Positions 46,332-54,060 of a DNA stretch of 64,000 bases are shown here, one piece after another. The stretch is from Streptomyces sp. NBC_01571 (GTDB lineage Bacteria; Actinomycetota; Actinomycetes; Streptomycetales; Streptomycetaceae), in assembly GCF_026339875.1 (NCBI RefSeq), contig NZ_JAPEPZ010000001.1:8990001-9054000 (forward strand), in the 5' to 3' direction. Numbering within the stretch: the first letter of the stretch is position 1; each line of letters begins with the position of its first letter. A program made the position numbers and the translations under genes. Below the pieces are notes generated by a model. That model saw only the letters and a program-made list of their open reading frames with translations, had not been told where the DNA came from and searched no databases.

Positions 46332-46760
46332 ATGGCGCAGCGCAACCGCGAGGTCCCGGACCGGCCTTCCAGACGCCGCGGGCAGGGCGAGCTGGAGGGC
46401 CAGGTCCTCGGCGCGCTGCGCGAGGCGGACGCCCCGGTGACCGCCGCCTGGGTGCAGGAGAGCCTCGGCGGCGACCTCGCCTACACGACCGTCGTCACCA
46501 TCCTGACCCGGTTGCTCGCCAAGGACGCGGTGGCCCGTGAACGCCGAGGACGCTCCTTCGTATGGCGTCCCACCGCCGACGTCGCGAGTCTGGCCGCGCT
46601 CAAGATGCGCCGGCTCCTCGACGGCGAGAGCGACCGCGAGGCCGTCCTCGCCAGCTTCGTCACCGCGCTGCCGCCGGACGACGAACAGGTGCTGCGCGCG
46701 CTCCTGGAGTCGGCGCACGCGACCGACGCGACAGGAGCGGCCGGCGGTACGGAAGACTGA
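46332..46760 (+). CDS. BlaI/MecI/CopY-family transcriptional repressor
   Basis: 142 residues. Winged helix: LEGQVLGALREADAPVTAAWVQESLGGDLAYTTVVTILTRLLAKDAVARERRGRSFVWRP, then a short dimerisation tail. Such repressors are inactivated by proteolysis through an M56 membrane peptidase, and the next gene, six bases downstream, encodes one. The usual targets are beta-lactam or copper genes; here the preceding PepSY membrane-protein gene is a candidate. GGAGGGAGA precedes the ATG. Confidence 0.9.
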   Translation: MAQRNREVPDRPSRRRGQGELEGQVLGALREADAPVTAAWVQESLGGDLAYTTVVTILTRLLAKDAVARERRGRSFVWRPTADVASLAALKMRRLLDGESDREAVLASFVTALPPDDEQVLRALLESAHATDATGAAGGTED

Positions 46761-46766
46761 CGTCTC

Positions 46767-47783
46767 ATGGGGGTCTTCGTCTTTCTGCCGCTGGTCCTGC
46801 CGCTCACCGCCTGGCCGGTCGCACGCCTCGCCGAACTGCATCTGCACCCGCGCACGGCCACCCGCCTGCTGACGGCCTTCGCCACCGTCATGGCCGTGTG
46901 CAGCACATTCTGCCTGGCGTTGCTGATGGTCGTCGGCACCGCGCAACTGCCCGGCAACCCGCTGCCGGACCGCTGGTCGGATCCCGAGGTCCGCGCGGCC
47001 GTGCCGTACGACGAGATCGCGGGCAAGGCGGCGGTCCCGGCCCTGGTGCTCGTCCTGGCGGTCTGTGCGCGGACCCTGTGGCGTCACCACCGGATCGCCC
47101 GCCGGGCCCGCCGGGCACTCGCCGGACTGCCCGCCTCGTCCGTGGTCGTGCTCCCGGAGGAGAAGTCCTACGCCTACGCCCTGCCCGGCAGGCCCCGCGG
47201 GCGGGTCGTGGTCACCACGGCCCTGCTGCGGGGCCTGATCCCGCCCGAGCGCCGCGCCCTCTTCGCGCACGAGCGGGCCCACCTGACCGCCCGTCACCAC
47301 CGGTATCTGCTCGCCGTACGACTCGCGGCACGCGCCAACCCCTTCCTGCGCCCGCTGCGTACGGCCGTCGCCTTCACCACGGAGCGATGGGCGGACGAGG
47401 ACGCGGCACGGTCGGTGGGAAGCCGCAGGGTGGTGGCGCGGGCGATCGGCAAGGCCGCCCTGCTGTCGGGTGCGGCGCCGGCGTTCGCCGGGATCTCGGG
47501 GTTCTCCGCATTCACGGATTTCTCGGGTTTCCCGGGTTTCCCGGGTTTCCCGGGTTTCCCGGGTTTCCCGGGTTTCCCGGGGTTCGCGTCCGCGGGTCCC
47601 GTGCCGCGGAGGGTCGCCGCGCTGCTGGAGCCCGCGCCCGTGGCCCGCAGCTGGCCGTCGGTGTTCACCTCGGTGGGGCTGGCCGCCTGGGGTGCCGCGG
47701 TCGGCACGCTGGTCTCCGCGATGTCCTCCGCGAACTCGGCCGTGACGATGTTCCTGATCCTGCACGCGGCCACGCCGCTCTAG
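46767..47783 (+). CDS. M56-family (BlaR1-like) membrane metallopeptidase with Gly-Phe-Pro repeat
   Basis: 338 residues. Zinc peptidase motif HERAH (168-172; Glu catalytic) with downstream ERWADEDAA as third ligand region, flanked by membrane helices at the N-terminus (about 1-20, 32-58, 85-102) and C-terminus. No sensor penicillin-binding domain. Residues about 254-271 are a Gly-Phe-Pro repeat encoded by six exact 9-bp units (GGGTTTCCC, 47525-47578) between the peptidase part and the last helix, in a loop. It is paired with the BlaI-type repressor upstream. The likely role is to cleave that repressor on a membrane signal. Confidence 0.85.
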   Translation: MGVFVFLPLVLPLTAWPVARLAELHLHPRTATRLLTAFATVMAVCSTFCLALLMVVGTAQLPGNPLPDRWSDPEVRAAVPYDEIAGKAAVPALVLVLAVCARTLWRHHRIARRARRALAGLPASSVVVLPEEKSYAYALPGRPRGRVVVTTALLRGLIPPERRALFAHERAHLTARHHRYLLAVRLAARANPFLRPLRTAVAFTTERWADEDAARSVGSRRVVARAIGKAALLSGAAPAFAGISGFSAFTDFSGFPGFPGFPGFPGFPGFPGFASAGPVPRRVAALLEPAPVARSWPSVFTSVGLAAWGAAVGTLVSAMSSANSAVTMFLILHAATPL

Positions 47784-48161
47784 GCGTCCTGCCCGGGGCG
47801 TGGGGCCGCGGACCTGGCTCATGGCCGCGGCCGCAGGGCCGTATGGCCACCGGGCGGCGAGGCCACCGGGCGGCGAGGCCGCCGGGCGGGGGGCCGCCGG
47901 GTGGGGGGCCGCCGGGCCGTCCTGGATCCTGCATCCGTGCGGAGACAAGGAGCCGGCCAGGGAACTCGTCCACGAGTGCGACAACGGGACGTACACCGCG
48001 GGACAGGGGCCGGACACCGCGACGCGGGCCGGACACCACGGTGTCCGGCCCGCGCGCTTCGGGCATCGGTCCCTTCCGTCCGCGCCGGGCGGAGGGCGAT
48101 GCCCGCGAGGAACTCCCGAGGTGTCCCGGACCCCGAGGTGTTCCGGTCCTTCAGACGGCGA
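47784..48161. repeat. 378-bp gene-free region with 15-16-bp GC repeat
   Basis: No gene. About five units of the GGCCACCGGGCGGCGA / GGCCGCCGGGCGGGG type run 47845-47918. The rest holds the terminator hairpin at 48023-48054. Confidence 0.7.
48023..48054. terminator. Hairpin between M56 and TPR genes
   Basis: Perfect 15-bp inverted repeat CGCGGGCCGGACACC / GGTGTCCGGCCCGCG with two bases between the arms, between convergent genes. Confidence 0.65.
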
Positions 48162-48509
48162 TCACACCTGCTCGAAGTCACCCGCGAGCGCCGAGGCGAT
48201 CCGCAGGTGCGACTCGGCCTCGTCCTGGCGCCCCTGGCGCTGGAGCGTGCGTCCCAGCATCAGCCGGGCGTAGTGCTCCACCGGGTCGAGCTCCACGAGC
48301 GTGCGCAACTCCGTCTCGGCGCGGCGCAGTTGGGCGGAGTGGTAGTACGAACGTGCCAGCAGCAGCCGGGGTCCCACCTGCTCCGGCACCTCCTCCACCA
48401 GCCCGGCCAGGACCCGCGCGGCCCCGGCGTAGTCCTTGGCGTCGAAGAACAACCGCGCCCGCTCCCAGCGCTCCGCGGCTGTCCCGTGGTCGTAGTACTC
48501 CATGTCCAC
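48162..48509 (-). CDS. Small tetratricopeptide-repeat protein
   Basis: 115 residues made of about two and a half TPR units: AAERWERARLFFDAKDYAGAARVLAGLVEE, VGPRLLLARSYYHSAQLRRAETELRTLVELDP, HYARLMLGRTLQRQGRQDEAESHL. TPRs are protein-binding helices; no partner is visible. The GTG at 48509 has AAGGAGG six bases upstream, better placed than for the ATG at 48503. Single gene between two hairpins. Confidence 0.8.
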   Translation of the reverse strand: MDMEYYDHGTAAERWERARLFFDAKDYAGAARVLAGLVEEVPEQVGPRLLLARSYYHSAQLRRAETELRTLVELDPVEHYARLMLGRTLQRQGRQDEAESHLRIASALAGDFEQV

Positions 48510-48600
48510 TGCTGACCTCCTTCGAGCGCCTCAACCGAGGGGATTGGTTGAATATTCCACGAACGTGGGAGCGGTCGGGCCTCGGGGTGCCCGAGTCCCG

Positions 48601-48630
48601 TGTCCGTGTCCGTGTCCGTGTCCGTGTCCG
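48601..48630. repeat. TGTCCG hexamer repeat, five copies
   Basis: Five exact copies of TGTCCG run directly into the palindromic hairpin at 48623-48648, whose left arm uses the last copies. It lies between the MarR-like and TPR genes. Confidence 0.85.
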
Positions 48631-48648
48631 GGCCCGGGCCCGGACACG
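48623..48648 (-). terminator. 26-bp perfect palindrome after the MarR-like gene
   Basis: CGTGTCCGGGCCC and its exact complement abut with no spacer, six bases beyond the stop of the MarR-like gene. A likely terminator of the two-gene MarR unit. Confidence 0.6.
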
Positions 48649-48653
48649 CGGCC

Positions 48654-49094
48654 CTACGCGCCCGCGAGCTCCGCGTCGGCCCGTTCCGTGACCAGGGCCA
48701 GCACCCGGCCCGCGGTCGCCAGATCCTCGGCCGGGATGCCGGCGTAGATCCGGGCCGCGATCTCGTTCCCGCCGGTGCGGATCCGCTCGAACAGCTCGCC
48801 GCCGTGCTCGGTCAGTGACACCTGACCTGTGGTCGGCTCCGCCAGCAGGCCGAGAGCCGTCATCTCGTCGACGGTCCGGCGGGCCGTCGCCTCCTCGATC
48901 TTCAGCGCCCCGGTCAGGCGGGCCACCAGCAAGGTCCGCTCGACGGCTCCGTCCTGCTCGGAGACGACCCGCAGGGCCACTGACTGGTTGAAGGTGGTCC
49001 CGGTGCGGGCGAGCAGGGTCTCCAGGACCGCGCGGCTCGCGTAGTGGGCCAGGCCTATGACCTGGCCGTTGACCGGGGGAGTGGTGGTGGTCAT
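48654..49094 (-). CDS. MarR-type winged-helix protein (second gene of pair)
   Basis: 146 residues. The pattern FNQSVALRVVSEQD... LVARLTGALKIEEATARRTVDEMTALGLLAEPTTGQVSLTEHGGELFERI is a MarR-like recognition helix and wing, though diverged; a DNA-binding role is inferred. It starts on the last bases of the upstream MarR gene (ATGA overlap), so both are translated together and may form a heterodimer. A 26-bp palindrome follows the stop. Confidence 0.72.
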   Translation of the reverse strand: MTTTTPPVNGQVIGLAHYASRAVLETLLARTGTTFNQSVALRVVSEQDGAVERTLLVARLTGALKIEEATARRTVDEMTALGLLAEPTTGQVSLTEHGGELFERIRTGGNEIAARIYAGIPAEDLATAGRVLALVTERADAELAGA

Positions 49095-49702
49095 GAGTAC
49101 TCCTCATCAGAACGTCGCTGATCGGAATGCTGCTGAGTGGCATCCGCCGGAGCGGAAGGCGCGTGGTCGGAAGGCGCCTGACCGGGCGCTGCCGGTGCGT
49201 GGCCGGAACGCGTCCGGTCGGCGTCGGGGTCGGTGGACTGATCGACGCGGGGATCGAGCGATACGCCGAGCAGGGTCGCCAGCTCGCCGCTGAACGCTCG
49301 CGTGCGCTCGCCGTCGAACCCGCCGAGGGGCTCGAGGAGCTGGTCGAGCAGTCCGTGGACCACCCTGATCGCGCGGCGGGCGACCGCCTGCCCGTCCTGC
49401 GTGAGCGACAGCCGGACGGCCCGGGGATCGGCCGGATCCCGCGTGCGGTCGACGATGCCCGCCGCCTCCAGGGAGCGGGCCAGCTTCGAGACGTAGAGCG
49501 GTTCGAGTCCGGTGTGGTCGGCGAGCTGCCGCTGGCTGGGCCGCTGCCCGGTGTGGTGCATCCCGTACAGCGACGCGACCAGCGAGTACTGGGCGTGGGT
49601 CAGACCCAGTGGCGCGACCGCCCGGTCGACGGCCACCCGCCACTTCATCGACAGGCGCCAGACGAGGAAACCGGGGGTCGCGTGCTCGAATACGGAACTC
49701 AT
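49091..49702 (-). CDS. MarR-family transcriptional regulator (first gene of pair)
   Basis: 203 residues. Canonical MarR core: LTHAQYSLVASLYGMHHTGQRPSQRQLADHTGLEPLYVSKLARSLEAAGIVDRTRDPADPRAVRLSLTQDG. It is followed by a C-terminal ~55-residue Asp/Ser/Pro/His-rich disordered tail not found in typical ~150-residue MarR proteins. ATG at 49702. Just upstream lie an inverted repeat and a direct repeat of ATGGCTACTAT that probably form its own operator. A small-molecule sensor autoregulating this two-gene unit. Confidence 0.88.
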   Translation of the reverse strand: MSSVFEHATPGFLVWRLSMKWRVAVDRAVAPLGLTHAQYSLVASLYGMHHTGQRPSQRQLADHTGLEPLYVSKLARSLEAAGIVDRTRDPADPRAVRLSLTQDGQAVARRAIRVVHGLLDQLLEPLGGFDGERTRAFSGELATLLGVSLDPRVDQSTDPDADRTRSGHAPAAPGQAPSDHAPSAPADATQQHSDQRRSDEEYS

Positions 49703-49716
49703 GCAAAAAACAGTAC

Positions 49717-49742
49717 ATGGCTACTATAGCCATGGCTACTAT
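49717..49742. promoter_or_regulatory. Putative MarR autoregulatory operator
   Basis: ATGGCTA-CTA-TAGCCAT (49717-49733) is a perfect 7-bp dyad. The word ATGGCTACTAT also recurs as a direct repeat (49717-49727 and 49732-49742). It is an A/T-rich island 15 bases upstream of the MarR gene start, an ideal place for autorepression. Confidence 0.55.
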
Positions 49743-49889
49743 TTTCCGGACGGTCGGACCAATGGCGTAGTTCCCTCCGACCGCGGCCCTAGGACCGCCC
49801 GGCGCCGCATAGGTTCTGAGCCATGCGCCGGTCCCGCCGGAGGGACGGTGACCTGACGGACGGTCCTCGACGGGGCTAGGTTGTGCGCC

Positions 49890-50855
49890 ATGAGCAATCT
49901 CGATCGCGACGCAGTTCCCGCCCTGTGCGGTGGCCGCGGGTTCGTGGTGGCCGAGCCGGTGCGTGAACTCCTCAGTCCCCGCCGGGTCAAGCTCGGCGAG
50001 TCCACCGAAGTCCGGCGCCTGCTGCCCAACCTGGGCCGACGCATGATCGGCGCGTGGTGCTTCGTCGATCATTACGGTCCCGACGACATCGCCGACGAGC
50101 CGGGCATGCAGGTCCCGCCGCACCCGCACATGGGACTGCAGACCGTCAGCTGGCTGCACGAGGGCGAGGTGCTGCACCGCGACTCCACGGGCAGCCTGCA
50201 GACGATCCGCCCGCGCGAACTGGGCCTCATGACCTCCGGCCGCGCCATCAGCCACTCCGAGGAGAGCCCCAAGTCACACGCCCGCCTCCTGCACGGAGCG
50301 CAGCTGTGGGTGGCCCTTCCCGACGGCCACCGGCACACGGACCCGCACTTCGAGCACCACGCCGAGCTGCCCCTCGTCACGGCGCCCGGTGTCAAGGCCA
50401 CGCTCATCCTGGGCACCGTCGACGGCACGACCTCGCCCGGCACGACGTACAGCCCGATCGTCGGTGCCGACCTGGCCCTGGCGAACGGCGCCGACGTACG
50501 TCTGCCGCTGGAGCCCGACTTCGAGTACGCCGTGCTGTCCATGTCGGGCGAGACCCACGTCGACGGCGTACCGGTCCTCCCGGGCTCGATGCTCTACCTC
50601 GGTTGCGGTCGCACCGAACTGCCCCTGCGCGCCGCGTCGGACGCGTCCCTCATGCTCCTCGGCGGCGAGCCGTTCGAGGAGGAGCTGGTCATGTGGTGGA
50701 ACTTCATCGGGCGGTCCAACGAGGACATCGCACAGGCCCGTTCGGACTGGATGAAGGGCTCCCGGTTCGGTGAGGTGGTGGGGTACGACGGGGCACCACT
50801 GACCGCTCCCGAACTCCCGCCCGTCCCGCTGAAACCGCGCGGGAGGGTGCGCTGA
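49890..50855 (+). CDS. Pirin family protein
   Basis: 321 residues. Bicupin pirins bind iron and act as quercetinases or redox-linked regulators. The metal ligands match human pirin in spacing: His78 and His80 in PPHPHMGLQTVSW, His122 and Glu124 in SHSEES. ATG at 49890; CTAGGTT about ten bases before resembles a leaderless -10. It is divergent from the MarR pair across about 190 bases, where the putative MarR operator lies. The pirin gene is therefore a plausible MarR target. Confidence 0.9.
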   Translation: MSNLDRDAVPALCGGRGFVVAEPVRELLSPRRVKLGESTEVRRLLPNLGRRMIGAWCFVDHYGPDDIADEPGMQVPPHPHMGLQTVSWLHEGEVLHRDSTGSLQTIRPRELGLMTSGRAISHSEESPKSHARLLHGAQLWVALPDGHRHTDPHFEHHAELPLVTAPGVKATLILGTVDGTTSPGTTYSPIVGADLALANGADVRLPLEPDFEYAVLSMSGETHVDGVPVLPGSMLYLGCGRTELPLRAASDASLMLLGGEPFEEELVMWWNFIGRSNEDIAQARSDWMKGSRFGEVVGYDGAPLTAPELPPVPLKPRGRVR

Positions 50856-51320
50856 CCTGGGGTTCCAGCTCTAGTGCACGCCTCTCGCGGGACGCGGTCG
50901 TCTGCGCTCGACACCCGGTTTCCCCGAGGGGCGATCGCTCCTCGGGAAAACCTCGACGTGCAAAGCCGCGTTGTCATGTCCGGCCATCTGCAGACGGGTT
51001 TAGTCAGCCTAATACTGACCCAGTGCTGACTGTCCTGACGGATCCCTGACGGCACTGATCCCCGTTTCGTCAACCAGAGGCTGCGGCACGAGCCCTGCGA
51101 CACTCGTACAGCGCTGAGCAGCACCAGCGAGCGATGTCAGAGTTCCACGTCGGCAGGCCACCAAAGTCGGAGTTTCACCACGCCGATGCCGTCACTGCGG
51201 CCGACGCGTCCCGCCATTGGTGCGGCCGGCCTCCCGTTGCAGGCCTTCGTCGCGCGCCGGGGCTCCGGTCCCCCTGCCTCGGAGCCATTCCATGCGGGTC
51301 CGTCCCGGACGGAATGCCGA
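50856..51320. other. 465-bp gene-free region with CTGAC repeats
   Basis: No credible gene. GTCAG...CTGAC (51003-51019) forms a small dyad, and CTGAC recurs at 51026, 51035 and 51045. Otherwise it is GC-rich and unremarkable. It lies between the convergent pirin and methyltransferase genes. Confidence 0.5.
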
Positions 51321-52133
51321 TCAGCGGCGGTTCGCTGCGAAGAGCCCGAATGTGGTGGCAGGAGCAAATCGTTCCCCCAGCGCCTGCAGCACTCCTGACT
51401 GCGTCGACCAGTAACGTTGCAGCTCCACATCGTGAAACACCGGCGCCAGGAGTCCCTCGAGGGACAGTTCGTCCACTCCCTGCCGGACCACGTGGTACTC
51501 CGCCATATCCGCCTCGTTCGTCTCGTCGTAGTGGCCGCGCAGCCGACGCACCCTGGTAGCCAGGCCACGGCCCAGTTCGCCCTGACCGAGCCTCCAAAGA
51601 AGATAAGCGCCGTGATCCAGATTCATGGAAAGCCCCGACCTGCGCGGGTACCACAAGGGGTCCTGAATGCTGTAAAAAACGCCGCCGGGAGCAATACGCT
51701 GAATGAGATGTTCGACGGCACCCAGGTAGTCCGGGATGTGGTGAAGTACAGAGATGCACACCACGGCGTCGAGCGGCTCTGCGCGAAAGATTGCCTTTCC
51801 TTCAGGGTCATGGGTGACGGTGACGTACGGATTATTACGGAAACGGTGCCGAAGGACCGCCGCGCTGGGAGCGCTCATCTCCGTCACCTCGACCGTTGCC
51901 CCGGCCGCCACCAGATGGTCGGTGAAGGTTCCATGTCCGGCGCCGACCTCGAGGACCCGACATTGGCCGTTCCGCTCGATAACCTTACCCACAAGGGCGT
52001 GTACGCCCGAGATCACCCGCTCACGGATGCGGTGATGCCGAATATGTGGAGAGCCTTTCGCATAATCATGACCATCGCCGTGGGCGCGTGCTTGAAGGTG
52101 CCCAATTGTGGGCCTGCTCAAGGTTTCCGTCAT
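51321..52133 (-). CDS. Class I SAM-dependent methyltransferase
   Basis: 270 residues. SAM-binding motif I CRVLEVGAGHGTFTDHL, an acidic post-motif VEVTEMSAPSA, LDAVVCISVLHHIPDY (motif II) and APGGVFYSIQDPLW. The fold is that of small-molecule or sugar methyltransferases; no substrate is evident. The body uses more A/T-ending codons than the genes to its left, hinting at a different origin. It lies between the pirin gene and a transposase remnant, on the edge of the polysaccharide locus, and might modify the glycan; that link is only positional. Confidence 0.82.
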   Translation of the reverse strand: MTETLSRPTIGHLQARAHGDGHDYAKGSPHIRHHRIRERVISGVHALVGKVIERNGQCRVLEVGAGHGTFTDHLVAAGATVEVTEMSAPSAAVLRHRFRNNPYVTVTHDPEGKAIFRAEPLDAVVCISVLHHIPDYLGAVEHLIQRIAPGGVFYSIQDPLWYPRRSGLSMNLDHGAYLLWRLGQGELGRGLATRVRRLRGHYDETNEADMAEYHVVRQGVDELSLEGLLAPVFHDVELQRYWSTQSGVLQALGERFAPATTFGLFAANRR

Positions 52134-52249
52134 GCGAGGACACTATTCCGGGGGCTGTCTCCACGGCAGGATCCGCGGAGATCAGGAAAGATAGTTCACG
52201 CATCTGGCCGCAGGAATTACGCACCGTCCTGGGCTCAGGGGGATGCGTT

Positions 52250-52823
52250 CTCAGCCTGTGAGTAGGAGCATGGCGGTGCTGAGATCGTGACCCGTAGTGA
52301 TTGGCTGCCTCGGCGATGTTGGTCCAGCCCGCCTGGCGCATGAGCCCGATGGCGTTTGATCTCCACCGGTTGGACGGCGATGGGGGAAGAGCAGGCCGGA
52401 CCGGACGATGCAGACCTCAGGGCGGCGCACCTCACGTAGGCCGTGCCCTGGCCCGGCGGTTCGAGCCTGCAGCAGGATCTACTTCCGGGGCAGCGGCCGC
52501 AGCCGCTTGCACAGTTTCTAGGCCAGTCCGAGTTGTTGGCGCAGGCCGGAGTCGGTATCGGCAGCGAAGCCCGCGATGGCCGCCAGGGACGTGGCTCCGC
52601 CGAGGACGGCGACGCTGCACAGCGCGAGCAGGGAGCCCGGGCAGCAGCGGCGGCCTCGGACCCGGCGGGGATCGGGTATCCGGCCCAGCACATCCGCAAA
52701 GCCGGTGAGGTGGAACGACTCCGGACAGGTGGAATCGGCGTCCGCGTAGTCCCGCTGCAGGACACCGATCAGGGAGGATGGCACCCGAATGTGACGCCTG
52801 TTCGTGATCAAAGGCTTCGGCAA
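52250..52823 (-). pseudogene. Decayed ISAs1-family transposase
   Basis: The N-terminal ~100 residues are readable from 52823 (ESFHLTGFADVLGRIPDPR, then LLALCSVAVLGGATSLAAIAGFAADTDS), matching the DDE-transposase-associated N-terminus of ISAs1 elements, and end at a stop at 52518. A C-terminal-like scrap, MRQAGWTNIAEAANHY, appears in another frame near 52290-52341. The catalytic middle is missing or scrambled. No terminal inverted repeats were recognised. It marks past insertion beside the polysaccharide genes. Confidence 0.7.
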
Positions 52824-53232
52824 CCTTGATCACCCGGAGTCGCGTTGATGGTTTCCAGTTGGGCCGTCAACCGCAGCCGGCACCGTCGGGGCGAACCGCT
52901 CGTCTCGTCACTTGAGAACGCATTCGCCCTGACTGCTCGGACGGTGTGGTCGACTCAGCGACCCGCCCCTCTCGCGTCGTGCCGCCCTGTTTCGGAGAAA
53001 TCTCCCGCAGCGGGAGAAATCTCCCACAGCCTTTCCGGGATCTACGCGCTCGCCGCCTCGCCACCGGGTTCGTCACACACGTGTCCGAGACGCTGCGACC
53101 GCCCACGCCAGGCCACGCATGTTGCCGTGCGCACGCGTCCGGCTGTGGCGGCGGTGCGGCAACCAAGTCGCGCACCGTGGTCCAACTGGCCTGCACGACA
53201 CGGCCGGCCGATGCCAGTGCTTGCGGTCGGCC
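52824..53232. other. 409-bp gene-free region with paired GGAGAAATCTCC dyads
   Basis: No gene seen. Two copies of GGAGAAATCTCCC (52994-53006 and 53013-53025) are each palindromic (GGAG-AAAT-CTCC-like), and between them TCTCCCG-CAG-CGGGAGA forms a hairpin. It lies 3' of the WecG/TagA-type gene, so it may be that unit's terminator or a protein site. Confidence 0.5.
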
Positions 53233-54060
53233 CTACGCGTCGCTCCCGCGGCCGATCAACAGCCGCGCGCGGAACGCGGCGGTGAGGGCTACGAATCGGG
53301 TGTTGCCCACCGCGTAGCGCAGGAACATTCGCCGCGGCTCCTGGACCAACCGGTGGAACCATTCAAGGCCGGCGCGCTGCATCCACCGCGGTGCCCTGCT
53401 GCGGAGTCCCGCCACCACGTCGAAGGATCCGCCGACACCGACCATCAGGGCACAACCCAGGTCCTTCTGCCGGCGAGCGAGGAAGTACTCCTTGCGTGGA
53501 CTCGGCACGGCGAGGAACAGGATGTCCGGCCGGGTCTCACGGACGGCTGCCACGACCAGCGCCTCCTCGCTCTCCTCCCAGTAGCCGCTCCGGTATCCGA
53601 CGACCTCGACGCCCTGCCCGGCGGCGATGCGCGCGGTCTCCTCGACCACCTTCGCCTCGGCGCCCAAGAGGTACACGCGGTAGCCGTTGCGCGCGGCACT
53701 GCGCCACAGCGCCAGCATGAAGTCGATGCCCGCCACGCGCTCGGGCAGGGGGCTTCCGAGGAGGCGGCCGGCCCACACGACCGACTGCCCGTCCGCGCTG
53801 ACGAGCGAGCACGAGCGGATGATGCGCGCCAGTTCCGGGTCGTCGTGCGCCTGGACGATCTTGGCGGCGTTCAGCACGACGTGCTGGTGGGGGCCACCGT
53901 CCTCGATCAGCGCCTCGGCGGCAGCCACCGACTCCTCCAGCGTGAGCGGGTGGACGGGGAGTCCGCACACCGTGACCGGCCGACCCGGCCCTACCCGTCC
54001 GGTCCGCGCGTTCCCGTTCCGCGACGAGGTCGTCCGCACGTCGCACCTCCGTTCCGTCAT
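53233..54060 (-). CDS. WecG/TagA/CpsF-family glycosyltransferase
   Basis: 275 residues. Members transfer ManNAc or ManNAc-uronic acid to lipid-linked GlcNAc at the start of wall polymers or enterobacterial antigen. Family landmarks: VTVCGLPVHPLTLEESV, VVLNAAKIVQAHDDPELARII, SADGQSVVWAGRLLG with the conserved Asp, ERVAGIDFM, YLLGAEAKVVEETA, and GSFDVVAGLRSRAPRWMQRAGLEWFHRLVQEPRR. ATG at 54060 overlaps the stop of the upstream glycosyltransferase gene (ATGA). With a WecC-like dehydrogenase at the far end of the locus, ManNAc-uronate is a plausible donor sugar. Confidence 0.9.
   Translation of the reverse strand: MTERRCDVRTTSSRNGNARTGRVGPGRPVTVCGLPVHPLTLEESVAAAEALIEDGGPHQHVVLNAAKIVQAHDDPELARIIRSCSLVSADGQSVVWAGRLLGSPLPERVAGIDFMLALWRSAARNGYRVYLLGAEAKVVEETARIAAGQGVEVVGYRSGYWEESEEALVVAAVRETRPDILFLAVPSPRKEYFLARRQKDLGCALMVGVGGSFDVVAGLRSRAPRWMQRAGLEWFHRLVQEPRRMFLRYAVGNTRFVALTAAFRARLLIGRGSDA

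Noticed and set aside
44685-48017. An 1110-codon minus-strand open frame
   Set aside because: Antisense to the PepSY, BlaI and M56 genes, whose protein families are clear; composition is typical of a GC shadow.
52443-52829. 128-codon plus-strand open frame over the transposase relic
   Set aside because: The minus-strand reading matches a known transposase N-terminus; this frame is its shadow.
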